Assembly: GCA_026710655.1 (NCBI GenBank)
Contig: JAPOQN010000060.1
Location: forward strand, 1 to 53,540
Direction: 5' to 3'
DNA length: 53,540 bases
Source of the DNA: Chloroflexota bacterium
GTDB lineage: Bacteria > Chloroflexota > Dehalococcoidia > Tepidiformales > Tepidiformaceae
Position 1 is the stretch's first letter. Every line of letters starts with the position of its first letter. A program made the position numbers and the translations under genes. Under the pieces are notes generated by a model. It ran no database searches. It saw nothing but the letters and a program-made list of their open reading frames with translations, and was not told the DNA's origin. Shown piece by piece: positions 32,719 to 40,908 of this stretch.

Positions 32719-33936
32719 CTAGGGCTCGGTTTCGTCCTCAGCCGGTTCGCCTTCGGTTTCACCCGTCTCGCCGGCGCCGCCTGCAGCGCCTGTGCCCCCG
32801 CCCGCGGCCGCATCGTCCACCGGGGGCGCTTCGCCCGGAATCGACGCGCCTTCCTCGACGATGAGGATGCCGGTCATGGTGTCCGGGTGAACATCGCACC
32901 AGAAGGCGTAGCGGCCCGGCGGCGGCGTGGTGAAGGTGAAGGTTTGCTGCACGATGCCCAGCTCAAGTGCGGTTCGCACCTGCGTGCCATCCTCGTCGCA
33001 GCCGCTGATGCATCCCTCCAGGACCGGCTCGTTTACGCCTACCACGTCGCCCTGGAAGAAGATGAGGTTGTGCGCGACGGAATCGTCCTGGTTGTCCAGC
33101 GTCATCGTGAAGTCGACGCCCGGCGGTAGCGTGATTTCCTCGTGACTGAAGTCGCTCGCCTTGATCGTGAGCGTATCTACGAAGGGGCCAACATCCACGG
33201 GCACGAACCCGCCGCCGCCCTCCCCCGATGCCTCGCTCGCGAACAGGTTGAGCCCGGCGCCGACCGCGAAGCCGCCCACGATCAGCGCGCCGAACAGCGA
33301 CACCGCCGTGCCCAGGCTGTAGCGCACCGACGTGTCCTTCGTATCGCGCACCACCTGCATGTCGAACGTTTGCGTGGAACCGGCGAGCACCTCGTCCGGG
33401 TGCTGGCTGATCAGGTCCAGGATCGCTCGCTGCGTGCCCTCAAACGCGGCCAGATCGTCCGCCGACGACCACGTCGTCTCGACGATCACCTGTGAGGGGC
33501 CGTCTTCGGCGCTGGAGACGTTGATGCGCAGGTCCTCGAATCCGGGAGCCCCGCGCAGGTCATCGTGCGCGTTCTGGATTGCGTCGATGACCCCGCCCTC
33601 GCCCACGCTCGTCTTGAGCTGGCCCTCGGCGATGGCGAAGGTGATGACTTGCGTCCGGCGGGCGGCCGCGCGTGCATGCTTTTCCTGCTCGCGTGCCTTC
33701 TGCCGCATGCGCCCGTCCTCGTAGGCCCACCCGGCCACCGCGCCCAGCGTGATGGCGGCGGAGGCGCCCAGCAGCGGGCCGCTGAAGCTGCGCTGATCCT
33801 CAACCCGAGCCCACCAGACGAGTGCTGCCGTCAGGAGCATGATCGCAATGCCGGCCACGAACGGCCAGATGCTCGGATCCGGAAGATGGACCCCGGGCCC
33901 TACGTGGGCGTTGTGCTCGCTGCCTTCGTGCTCCAA
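32719..33936 (-). CDS. membrane-anchored cupredoxin fused to a monooxygenase-like domain, oxidase-associated
   Basis: 405 residues in several parts. Residues ~23-72 hold two membrane helices like a cytochrome oxidase subunit IV (SIWPFVAGIAIMLLTAALVW). Residues ~95-197 resemble an antibiotic-biosynthesis-monooxygenase (ABM) dimeric barrel (ITFAIAEGQLKTSVG; VIVETTWSSADDLAAFEGTQ). Residues 207-232 form a third helix. Residues ~255-362 are a cupredoxin with type 1 copper ligands His289, Cys347, His350 and Met354 (SVAHNLIFF; FWCDVHPDTM). An acidic Gly/Ala/Glu tail ends the protein. It is the last gene of the oxidase operon, 18 bases after coxC, so the copper domain could pass electrons to or around the oxidase. 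The domain order is unusual. Confidence 0.8.
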   Translation of the reverse strand: MEHEGSEHNAHVGPGVHLPDPSIWPFVAGIAIMLLTAALVWWARVEDQRSFSGPLLGASAAITLGAVAGWAYEDGRMRQKAREQEKHARAAARRTQVITFAIAEGQLKTSVGEGGVIDAIQNAHDDLRGAPGFEDLRINVSSAEDGPSQVIVETTWSSADDLAAFEGTQRAILDLISQHPDEVLAGSTQTFDMQVVRDTKDTSVRYSLGTAVSLFGALIVGGFAVGAGLNLFASEASGEGGGGFVPVDVGPFVDTLTIKASDFSHEEITLPPGVDFTMTLDNQDDSVAHNLIFFQGDVVGVNEPVLEGCISGCDEDGTQVRTALELGIVQQTFTFTTPPPGRYAFWCDVHPDTMTGILIVEEGASIPGEAPPVDDAAAGGGTGAAGGAGETGETEGEPAEDETEP

Positions 33937-33954
33937 AGCCTTCGTCCTTGTGGG

Positions 33955-34560
33955 CTACTTGATGATGTAGAGAACGGTGAACAGGGCGATCCAGACCACG
34001 TCGACAAAGTGCCAGTACATCGACGCCGCTTCGACCGCCTCGTGGTTCTCTGCTGTGAACTGTCCGCCGAGCCCTCGTATCGCCACGACCGCGATGAAGA
34101 GCGCGCCTGCCGCGACGTGAGCGCCGTGGAAGCCTGTCAGCGTGTAGAAGGTCGTCCCGTAGATCGTGTCGTCGGCGAGGAAATGCAGCTGCGTGTAGTC
34201 GTACAGCTGTGCCGTGAGGAAGACGATGCCGAGGGCCAGCGAGATGAACAGGCCCCAGAGCATCCCCGACTGGTTGCCCTTCTGGATCTGCCAGACCGCC
34301 CACTGCACCGTGACTGAACTGAGCACGAGGATGCCGGTCGAGATCGCCGGCAGCAGCACCTCGAGCTCCAGCTTCACGCCCTCCGCGATCTGCTGTGCCG
34401 AGAGCAGCTCCTCCGGCGGCCACGAGGGCGCGTCTGCGCGGGCGATGAAGTACGCCGCGAACAGCCCGCCGAAGAACATCACCTCGGAGGCGAGGAAAAG
34501 GATGAACCCGAGCATCGAGTTCGTCATGCCTTGCCGTTCCGCTGTGCCGTGAGCAGCCAT
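33955..34560 (-). CDS. coxC: cytochrome c oxidase subunit III
   Basis: 201 residues, about five membrane helices: MLGFILFLASEVMFFGGLFA, VLLPAISTGILVLSSVTVQW, LWGLFISLALGIVFLTAQLY, FHGAHVAAGALFIAVVAIRG and WHFVDVVWIALFTVLYIIK. The conserved Glu in SEVMFF and the FHG..H..G and WHFVD..W blocks identify subunit III, which stabilises subunit I. The ATG overlaps the last base of the coxA stop. The five-helix length is usual for bacterial forms lacking the first two helices. Confidence 0.93.
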   Translation of the reverse strand: MAAHGTAERQGMTNSMLGFILFLASEVMFFGGLFAAYFIARADAPSWPPEELLSAQQIAEGVKLELEVLLPAISTGILVLSSVTVQWAVWQIQKGNQSGMLWGLFISLALGIVFLTAQLYDYTQLHFLADDTIYGTTFYTLTGFHGAHVAAGALFIAVVAIRGLGGQFTAENHEAVEAASMYWHFVDVVWIALFTVLYIIK

Positions 34561-36176
34561 TAGTGACCCTCACCGTTGCTGTGCCTGGCGTCAAAGAGCG
34601 GTCGCTCCGAGCGTACCGGCGGCAGGCTGTCGAAGTTGTAGTCCGGCGGCGGCGAGGTCGTCGCCCACTCGAGCGTGTTCGCCTCCCACGGATCGTCCGG
34701 CTGGTCCTTGGGCCGCATGAAGGCCATGACCACCGCAATCAGGAACGGAATCATGCTCACGGCGATAAGGAAGGCCCCGCCCGTCGAGAGCATGTTGAGG
34801 GCTTCCCAGCCCGCGCTGTCCGCGTACACCGCGATGCGTCGCGGCATGCCGTCCAGCCCGAGCATGTGCATCGGGAAGAAGGCCACGTTGAACCCGACGA
34901 ACATCAGCACGAAGTGCAGCTTCCCGAGGCGTTCGTTCAGCTTCCGGCCCCAGATCTTCGGGAACCAGTAGTAGAGCCCGCCGAAGACCGCGAACACCGA
35001 GCCTCCGAACAGCACGTAGTGGATGTGCGCCACCACGAAATACGTGTCGTGCAGGGCGAAGTCGACGGGCACGGCTGCGCTGTAGGTGCCGTTGATGCCG
35101 CCGATGAGGAACATGCTGACGAAGCCGAGGGCGAACAGCATGGGCGTCGGGAACGAGATTGACCCGCCCCAGAGGGTGCCCAGCCAGTTGAAGATCTTGA
35201 CCCCCGTCGGAACCCCGATCATGAAGGTCATGAAGCCGAAGAAGGGCAGCAGCACCGAGCCTGTGGTGAACATGTGGTGCGCCCACACGCTGAATCCCAG
35301 GCCGCCGATGCCGATCGTCGCGAAGACGAACGCCTTGTAGCCGAAGAGCGGCTTGCGCGAGAACACGGGCAGGATTTCCGAGACGATGCCCATGCCCGGC
35401 AGGATCATGATGTAGACCGCCGGGTGCGAGTAGAACCAGAACACGTTCTGCCACAGCACCACGTTGCCGCCGCCGTTCGGATCGAAGAACTGGCCGCCGT
35501 AGTTGCGGTCGATGAAGAGCATAACCAGCGCGGCCGCCAGCACCGGCGTCGCCAGCAGCTGCAGGAGCGCCGTCACGAGCATCGTCCAGCAGAAGATGGG
35601 CATGCGGAACATCGTCATGCCGGGCGCCCGCATCCGGAACATGGTCACCAGGAAGTTGGCGGCGCCAATCGTGGACGACATGCCCAGCACGATCACCGCG
35701 ATGATCCACATGTCCATGCCCACGCCCGTCTGCTGCGCGAGTGGGCTGTAGGCCGTCCAGCCGCCGTCCGCGGCCCCGCCGTCGACGATGAAGCCGGCGA
35801 ACATGAGGAGGCCTGCCGGAGGCAGCATCCAGAACGAGAGCGCGTTGATGCGCGGGAAGGCCATGTCGGCCGCGCCGATCTGGAGCGGCACCAGGTAGTT
35901 CCCGAAGCCCGCCCACACCGGAATGATGAACAGGAACAGCATCGCCGAGGCGTGCATCGTGAAGATCTGGTTGTAGGCGTCGTTGCCGACGAAGCTGTTA
36001 TCGGCGACTGCCAGCTGCGTCCGCACCAGCAGCGCCAGGATGCCGCCCACCGCGAAGAAGAAGAGTGTGAAGTACAGGTAGAGGATGCCGAGCTTCTTGT
36101 GGTCGACCGTCATGATCCAGTCGAGCACGGCCGGCCGTTGGTAGCCGCTCAGCTGCGGGACTGCGACGCTCGCCAT
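34560..36176 (-). CDS. coxA: cytochrome c oxidase subunit I, A2 type
   Basis: 538 residues, twelve-helix haem-copper oxidase core. Haem and copper ligands: His in FTMHASAMLF, FWFYSHPAVYIMILPGMG, the His pair in WAHHMFTTG, and the final His residues in DTYFVVAHIHYVLFGG. The motif YSHPAVY, instead of GHPEVY, replaces the proton-channel Glu and marks the A2 subfamily known from caa3-type enzymes such as those of Rhodothermus and Thermus. It reduces oxygen to water and pumps protons, so the host respires oxygen. It lies 18 bases after coxB. Confidence 0.95.
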   Translation of the reverse strand: MASVAVPQLSGYQRPAVLDWIMTVDHKKLGILYLYFTLFFFAVGGILALLVRTQLAVADNSFVGNDAYNQIFTMHASAMLFLFIIPVWAGFGNYLVPLQIGAADMAFPRINALSFWMLPPAGLLMFAGFIVDGGAADGGWTAYSPLAQQTGVGMDMWIIAVIVLGMSSTIGAANFLVTMFRMRAPGMTMFRMPIFCWTMLVTALLQLLATPVLAAALVMLFIDRNYGGQFFDPNGGGNVVLWQNVFWFYSHPAVYIMILPGMGIVSEILPVFSRKPLFGYKAFVFATIGIGGLGFSVWAHHMFTTGSVLLPFFGFMTFMIGVPTGVKIFNWLGTLWGGSISFPTPMLFALGFVSMFLIGGINGTYSAAVPVDFALHDTYFVVAHIHYVLFGGSVFAVFGGLYYWFPKIWGRKLNERLGKLHFVLMFVGFNVAFFPMHMLGLDGMPRRIAVYADSAGWEALNMLSTGGAFLIAVSMIPFLIAVVMAFMRPKDQPDDPWEANTLEWATTSPPPDYNFDSLPPVRSERPLFDARHSNGEGH

Positions 36177-36194
36177 CAGGTCTCCCCGGTCTCT

Positions 36195-37007
36195 CTACTG
36201 CCCCGAAGCCGACACGCGTGTGCCGGTCCCGAGCTGGCGGGCGGCCTCTTCGGCTACCCAGGCGTCGAATTCGTCTCGCTCCACCACTCGTACGACAAAG
36301 CGCATGAGGGCGTGGTTCGTACCGCAGAGCTCGGCGCACTGCGCGCTGAAGTCGCCCGTCTCCCGGGCGGTCACCGTGAACGAGTTCTCCCGTCCCGGGA
36401 TCAGGTCCAGCTTGTAGAGGAAATCCTTCACGTAGAAGGAGTGGATCACATCGTTCGACTTGAGCAGGAACTCGACCGGCTCGTCGACCGGCATAACGAG
36501 CACCGGGTCGTTCTGTGGCGTCCCGATGATGGCGATCGTGCCTTCGGCGGCGGCGTCCGTATTCGTCCCGAGGTCGTCCATGTTGTAGGCGAACTGCCAC
36601 GAGAATTGGAAACCCGTCACCTCGATCGTGAGGGCGTCGTCCTCTGCCTTGTCGTCGATCTGGACGAGCGTGATCATCGAGATGGTGAACAGCGCGATCA
36701 CGATGACGACGGGCACGCCCACCATCGCGGCTTCGATCTTGGCGCCTCCGTGGAACTGGGGCGGAAGCTCGTCGCCCTGGCGCCGGTAGCGGATCATCGC
36801 GTAGACCAGCGCCGCCCCCACGAGCACGAACACGGCCAGGCCCGCGATGGTCACGATCCAGAAGAGCTCGTTCATCAATCGCGCTTCGTCGGTGATGCCG
36901 CCGGGCTGGATCGCCGAGGCGGTACCCGTGGCCGCCAGCGCGAGCATGGCAGCGACGCCCGTCGCGAAAAACAGGCGCAAACGCCGGGGAAGCGGCACGC
37001 GGCGCAT
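36195..37007 (-). CDS. coxB: cytochrome c oxidase subunit II
   Basis: 270 residues from the ATG at 37007, with GCAGGAGGAGGCGAG before it. A signal-type helix (LFFATGVAAMLALAATGTAS), two membrane helices (IVTIAGLAVFVLVGAALVYA; VVIVIALFTISMITLVQ), then the extracytoplasmic CuA domain: VTGFQFSWQFAY, the His of SNDVIHSFYVKDF, and CAELCGTNHALM with both cysteines, Glu, His and Met. No fused cytochrome c domain follows, unlike true caa3 oxidases, so an external donor is needed; the cupredoxin fusion downstream is a candidate. Confidence 0.95.
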   Translation of the reverse strand: MRRVPLPRRLRLFFATGVAAMLALAATGTASAIQPGGITDEARLMNELFWIVTIAGLAVFVLVGAALVYAMIRYRRQGDELPPQFHGGAKIEAAMVGVPVVIVIALFTISMITLVQIDDKAEDDALTIEVTGFQFSWQFAYNMDDLGTNTDAAAEGTIAIIGTPQNDPVLVMPVDEPVEFLLKSNDVIHSFYVKDFLYKLDLIPGRENSFTVTARETGDFSAQCAELCGTNHALMRFVVRVVERDEFDAWVAEEAARQLGTGTRVSASGQ

Positions 37008-37109
37008 CTCGCCTCCTCCTGCTCGCCTCACCCTGGTGTGTGTTGTGCCACGGACGCTCTCGGAATCGCGTTTCGTGGGAGATTGTGAATCGCGGCGCAA
37101 ACCGATTTT

Positions 37110-37138
37110 GTTGTACGCCGGGCGCTTCATGGTGTCAA
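37110..37138 (-). promoter_or_regulatory. promoter of the coxBAC operon
   Basis: On the minus strand TTGACA (37133-37138) and TACAAC (37110-37115) are 17 bases apart. The start of transcription would be near 37103, giving a leader of about 95 bases. This sits in the 214-base gap between coxB and the RNase P RNA 3' end. Confidence 0.6.
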
Positions 37139-37221
37139 CTCTGGGACCCCGTTTCGGCCCCCCGCGGAGCCACCTTTGACGCGAACAGCGGCCCGGTGGC
37201 GGCTGGCGGGAACAGGAAGGT

Positions 37222-37593
37222 GATCAGCGGGCCTGTAAGCCGGATTCTGTGCCCTCCGATGGGTTAAGTCGGAATGGCGGCGACCATCTCTCTAGGCGCC
37301 GCATCGCTGCGACGCTCACGCGGCCAACCCGGGAGTTCGAACGGGCCGGGCGCCCTTCTCCCCTATTCGGCCTTGCTCCGGGCGGGGTTTGCACGGCTGC
37401 CCTGTCTCCAGGACACCGGTGCGCTCTTACCGCACCATTTCACCCTTACCCGCAGCACGCGGGCGGTATGTTTCTGTTGCACTTTCCGTCGGCTTGCGCC
37501 GCCCAGGCGTTACCTGGCGCCCTTGCCCGGCGGAGTCCGGACTTTCCTCACCGCGACGCATGCGCCCCAGTGCGGCCGCCCGGCCCGCTGATC
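37222..37593 (-). ncRNA. rnpB: RNase P RNA, bacterial type A
   Basis: About 372 bases. On the minus strand the conserved cores are present: GAGGAAAGTCCGGACTCC near the 5' end, GGGTAAGGGTGAAA, GCCGAATAGGGGAGAAGG-type sequence in the middle, and ACAGAATCCGGCTTACAGG at the 3' end. The ends were set by helix P1: GATCAGCGGGCC at the 5' end pairs with GGCCCGCTGATC at the 3' end, 12 perfect pairs. This ribozyme removes 5' leaders from tRNA precursors. It begins 33 bases after the rnhA stop and may be co-transcribed with it. Confidence 0.95.
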
Positions 37594-37626
37594 GCTGCCC
37601 AGCGTACGGCGGCCCCTGCCCTCTGG

Positions 37627-38037
37627 CTAGCGCCCGCCCCGCCCACGGTCGAGCGCCTCGTTCGCGAGGGCGTCCGCCCGTTTGTTCCGTGCCCGCGGCA
37701 CGTGCCCCACTGTGTACGGCCCCACAGCCTCCAGCGCCTCCACCAGCGCCCCGAACAACGGCTTCAGGGCCGCGTTCTTCACCCGGTAGCGCCCTGCCAG
37801 CTGGCGCACGACCAGCTCGCTGTCGAGTCGCAACTCGATGCTGGTCGCGCCCAGGTCGTGCGCGGCATGCACGCCCGCGATCGCGGCCTTGTACTCGGCC
37901 ACGTTGTTCGTCGTCCGCCCGATGGTCTCGCTCACGGAGGCGAGCTCGTCGCCCGCGCCGTTCTGCACGCTCGCGCCGATGGCGGCGGGGCCGGGATTGC
38001 CGCGGCTCGCGCCGTCGGCGTACACGGTCAGGCGCAT
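37627..38037 (-). CDS. rnhA: ribonuclease HI-family protein
   Basis: 136 residues. The active-site carboxylates are in place: Asp8 (YADGASRGNPGP), Glu48 (NNVAEYKAAI), Asp72 (LRLDSELVVRQL) and Asp122 (RNKRADALANEAL). It cuts RNA in RNA-DNA hybrids. The form is the short bacterial/archaeal type without a basic protrusion. The start overlaps the stop of the recombinase-like gene (ATGA). In actinobacteria an RNase H gene also sits between a zinc-ribbon coiled-coil gene and rnpB, so this neighbourhood appears conserved apart from the recombinase. Confidence 0.92.
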   Translation of the reverse strand: MRLTVYADGASRGNPGPAAIGASVQNGAGDELASVSETIGRTTNNVAEYKAAIAGVHAAHDLGATSIELRLDSELVVRQLAGRYRVKNAALKPLFGALVEALEAVGPYTVGHVPRARNKRADALANEALDRGRGGR

Positions 38038-39452
38038 CAGTGCCGCCTCAACAGGCGCGCTTCGTCCCCGTCAACCTCGATCCGGTCGACGATCTCGCGC
38101 AGCAGCACCTGCCGCTCGTCGAGGGGGATGTCGTCCCAGCGCGTCAGCAGCCGTTTGCAGGTCGCTTCCGCATGCTCCTCGCGCTCTGCCTCCGAGCGCT
38201 CGGCCGCGAGCCGGCTTCGAGCCTCCTGCGCCTCCCGCTCCAGCTCCCGCTGTTCCTTCACGATTCCCGCCCCCAGCGACTTCATCCGTTCGATCGGGAG
38301 CTGGCCACTGGCCGCCTCCCCCACCAGCGCCTCCACCTGCCGCCGGTTCTGCCGTTGCCGCCCCTCGATGCGTTCGATCTCCCCCGCCACCTCCTCGGCG
38401 TACGCCTCCGCTCCGCCCGCCCGCTGCAGCCGCGCCGTCGACCCGTTCGGCTCGGCCAGCAGTTCGCGAACGCGCGCCTCCAGCTCTGCCTCCCGCTGCG
38501 TGTTGTAGGAGCAGGTGTTCTGGTTCGTGCGGCTCTCGCACTGGTAGTAGCGGTAGGTGGCCTTGCGCGTGTCCCCGGCTTTCGTTGTCCAGTGCTGGCG
38601 ACGGCTCACCCCGATCATGCGGTTCCCGCAGCGACTGCAGAACACGAGGCCGCTCAGCAGGAATGGCTGCAGCGACCGCCCCGTCCCTCCGCGCCGTCGC
38701 TTGGCCATGTTCTCCTGCACCTTGCGGAAGTCGGAGGGGCTCACGAGCGCGCGGTGGCTGTCGGGGATGCGCACGCCGAAGCGAGAGTACGTCCCCAGGT
38801 AGGCGCGGTTCCGCAGGATGTCGCGCACGCTCACCATGCTCCAGTGGCCGCCCCGGCGCGTGAGGATGTTGTCCTCGTTGAGCCGCCCCGCGATGCGCCG
38901 GATACCCAGATCCTCCTCCAGGTAGAGCCGGAAGATGTACTGCACGACCACCGCCTCGTCCGGAACGATCTCCAGGCGCCGCTTCGCCCCCACGCAGTAC
39001 CCGTAGGGCGGACGCCCCAGCGCCTCCCCCCGCACCGCCCGCCGCCGCATTGCTGCCCGTACCCGCTCCGAGACGGGCGCGCCCCCCGCCTTCCCGCCCC
39101 ACTGCTCGACGATGGCTTTGGCAGCTTCCTCCCCGCTCTCCGCCTCGTACACCGTCGCCCCCGCCGCCTCGATCGTGAGCATCTTCGTGGCCGCCCGCCC
39201 GAGGTCGCTGCCGAGCACGCCCACCCCGCCCACCACCGCCACCACGAATCCGTGGTCACCGCGCTCGATGAAGCTCAACATCTGGCGGAAGCCGCTCTCC
39301 CCTTCCTCCGCCTCCTTCGTATCGACGAATGTGGCCGCCACCTGGTAGCCGTGCTCCTGGCAGAAGCCCAGGAACCGCTCGGTCTGCTGGCTGAGCGAAC
39401 GCTCCTCCCCATTTACCTGCGCCCCCTCGACGAAGTACCCGATTGCCTTCAT
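38037..39452 (-). CDS. large serine recombinase homologue lacking catalytic residues
   Basis: 471 residues. Residues 1-110 align to the resolvase catalytic domain, but the nucleophile motif Y-x-R-V-S is YFVEG at residues 6-10, with Ser and Arg lost, and the second arginine motif DRLSR is VGGVGVL at 74-80. Strand exchange is therefore not expected. The recombinase DNA-binding domain is intact in appearance (~130-260: GRPPYGYCVGAKRRLEIVPD; ILRNRAYLGTYSRFGVRIPD), as is the zinc ribbon (LVFCSRCGNRM; YYQCESRTNQNTC). A coiled coil follows. No frameshift or stop is present. It overlaps rnhA by 4 bases and follows the zinc-ribbon gene by 4. It is possibly a domesticated DNA-binding protein. Confidence 0.85.
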   Translation of the reverse strand: MKAIGYFVEGAQVNGEERSLSQQTERFLGFCQEHGYQVAATFVDTKEAEEGESGFRQMLSFIERGDHGFVVAVVGGVGVLGSDLGRAATKMLTIEAAGATVYEAESGEEAAKAIVEQWGGKAGGAPVSERVRAAMRRRAVRGEALGRPPYGYCVGAKRRLEIVPDEAVVVQYIFRLYLEEDLGIRRIAGRLNEDNILTRRGGHWSMVSVRDILRNRAYLGTYSRFGVRIPDSHRALVSPSDFRKVQENMAKRRRGGTGRSLQPFLLSGLVFCSRCGNRMIGVSRRQHWTTKAGDTRKATYRYYQCESRTNQNTCSYNTQREAELEARVRELLAEPNGSTARLQRAGGAEAYAEEVAGEIERIEGRQRQNRRQVEALVGEAASGQLPIERMKSLGAGIVKEQRELEREAQEARSRLAAERSEAEREEHAEATCKRLLTRWDDIPLDERQVLLREIVDRIEVDGDEARLLRRH

Positions 39453-39456
39453 CGCC

Positions 39457-40158
39457 CTAGTACCCCACCAGGATCCGTTCACAGTTCGGGCAGAGGGTGG
39501 GCGTCTCGGGGTCGAGTGCGCGCTTGCGTGCCGAAGGGGGCACGGTCACACGGCAGCCAGTGCAGATGCTTCCCTGCATGTGCGTCACCGCCACGCCGCC
39601 CCGCCGCCGCCGCAGATCCTCGTACTGGGCCACCAGCGCGGCGGTCAGCCTCGTCCGACACGTCTCCCGTTCTGTTTGCTTCGCCGCGATCTCCGCCTCC
39701 AGCCTCTCGATGACACCGCCCAGCCGGGTGTGTTTCTCCGCCGAGGCGGCCTCCTCCCGCTGGAGCGCGGCCCGGGCCTCCTCCCGCGCCCCCTCCGCCT
39801 CCTCCAGCCTGTCGAGCAGCGCCAGCTCCGTGTCCTCCACGTCGGAGAGGCGGGAACGCAACGACGCAATCTCCTGCTGGAGGCTCGCCAACTCCTTGGG
39901 CAGGTTCACGGAACCGTCGTACAGGCGTCCCTCCTCCTTCTCCACGCGCGCCACCAGCCCGTCGATCTCCCCTTCGAGCTGCCGTTGCTCCCGCTCCAGG
40001 GCGGAGCAGCGCTCCTCCACCTCGGTGAGTGCGCTGCGGGCCGACTCCAGCGCTTCGTCGTCTTCCAGATCAGCACGCGCCTCGTCCAGATCGGCGGTCA
40101 ATCTGGCGAGGTGGTCGTCGATTTCCTGGAGGGAAGCGAGGTCTGCGACCTGTGGCAT
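39457..40158 (-). CDS. coiled-coil protein with C-terminal C4 zinc ribbon
   Basis: 233 residues. About 170 residues of heptad-like coiled coil (LEEAEGAREEARAALQREEA and similar) end in a zinc ribbon, ICTGCRVTVPPSARKRA followed by LCPNCERILVGY. This is the bacterial zf-RING_7 (CdsZ/DUF164) family; members are linked to translation or nucleic-acid metabolism, but the mechanism is not settled. It is the first gene of the unit leading to the recombinase-like protein, RNase H and rnpB. A promoter lies 16 or so bases upstream. Confidence 0.88.
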   Translation of the reverse strand: MPQVADLASLQEIDDHLARLTADLDEARADLEDDEALESARSALTEVEERCSALEREQRQLEGEIDGLVARVEKEEGRLYDGSVNLPKELASLQQEIASLRSRLSDVEDTELALLDRLEEAEGAREEARAALQREEAASAEKHTRLGGVIERLEAEIAAKQTERETCRTRLTAALVAQYEDLRRRRGGVAVTHMQGSICTGCRVTVPPSARKRALDPETPTLCPNCERILVGY

Positions 40159-40180
40159 TCGGACCCTAACCCTAGCGAAA

Positions 40181-40209
40181 AGCGTAGGCCCGGGGAGCAG
40201 GACCGTAAA
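40181..40209 (-). promoter_or_regulatory. promoter of the zinc-ribbon/recombinase/rnhA/rnpB unit
   Basis: On the minus strand TTTACG (40204-40209) and TACGCT (40181-40186) are 17 bases apart. The predicted start near 40174 leaves a 16-base leader before the ATG at 40158. Confidence 0.5.
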
Positions 40210-40276
40210 CGGCCCCCGCCCGAATCTGTCTCGCCCGCGCGCCCTTATGTTCCCCGGGGCCGTTTCCCCCCGGCGC

Positions 40277-40282
40277 TATACT
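40277..40282 (+). promoter_or_regulatory. -10 box of the DUF177-rpmF-fab gene run
   Basis: TATACT sits 36 bases before the ATG at 40319, within the 160-base divergent gap. No clear -35 is seen 16-18 bases upstream. AGGAGGGG serves as ribosome site. Confidence 0.45.
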
Positions 40283-40318
40283 GAACGGCGTCGCGCTCCG
40301 GCGCCCAGGAGGGGCGGT

Positions 40319-40834
40319 ATGGAACTCCCGACCCTCGTCTTCAACGTCTCTCAGCTTCTCGCCGAAGGCCAGGGCGCCTCCCGCGTCCACGAGTTGCCAC
40401 CCTCCGGTCCGCTTCGTGCCGGCAAGGTCGAGTTGGTGCGCATCGGCGCCGGCGCGCTCGTGCGCGCCTCCCTCGAGATCACGGTCGAGACGGAGTGCTC
40501 CCGCTGCCTCTCCCCCCTCGCCCTCCCAACCAGCATCGCCTTCGACGAGGTTTACGAGCAGCACTACGACGTCAACAGCGGATCACATCTGGAGGACGGC
40601 GATGACGACCCCGAGGCCTTCTCCATCTCCCGCAGCCACCAAATCGACATTACGGAAGGGGTGCGGCAGTATTGTGAAGCGGCTGCGCCTATGCAGCCGC
40701 TCTGCAGCATCGAGTGCCAGGGCTTCTGCCCCAGCTGCGGAATCGACCGAAACACGGGCGAATGCGCCTGTGAGCCTGTGGCCAGCGACCCCCGATGGGC
40801 GGCTCTGGCCAAGCTGAGAGAGAGCAAGCTCTGA
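40319..40834 (+). CDS. YceD/DUF177 family protein
   Basis: 171 residues from the ATG after AGGAGGGGCGGT. Family blocks ITVETECSRCLSPL and the C-terminal cysteine cluster QPLCSIECQGFCPSCGIDRN, then TGECAC, indicate metal binding. The family nearly always precedes rpmF, as here, and is linked to 23S rRNA accumulation or ribosome assembly. The acidic middle (LEDGDDDPEAFSIS) is usual. Confidence 0.9.
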   Translation: MELPTLVFNVSQLLAEGQGASRVHELPPSGPLRAGKVELVRIGAGALVRASLEITVETECSRCLSPLALPTSIAFDEVYEQHYDVNSGSHLEDGDDDPEAFSISRSHQIDITEGVRQYCEAAAPMQPLCSIECQGFCPSCGIDRNTGECACEPVASDPRWAALAKLRESKL

Positions 40835-40908
40835 CTCGCGTGCCGGACCGGAAGTGATCACCATGAGCGAGAAGGCCGCGAGCGCCACAACCTTGAGGGA
40901 ACGAACCG

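Noticed and set aside
37627..39452. A prophage or integrative element around the recombinase-like gene
   Set aside because: The flanks are housekeeping genes with coupled starts and stops, no cargo or attachment repeats are visible, and the catalytic residues are missing.
37249..39713. Long plus-strand frames across the RNase P RNA, rnhA and recombinase region
   Set aside because: The opposite strand holds a conserved RNA and two recognisable proteins; the plus-strand products are Arg/Pro-rich with no family signal.
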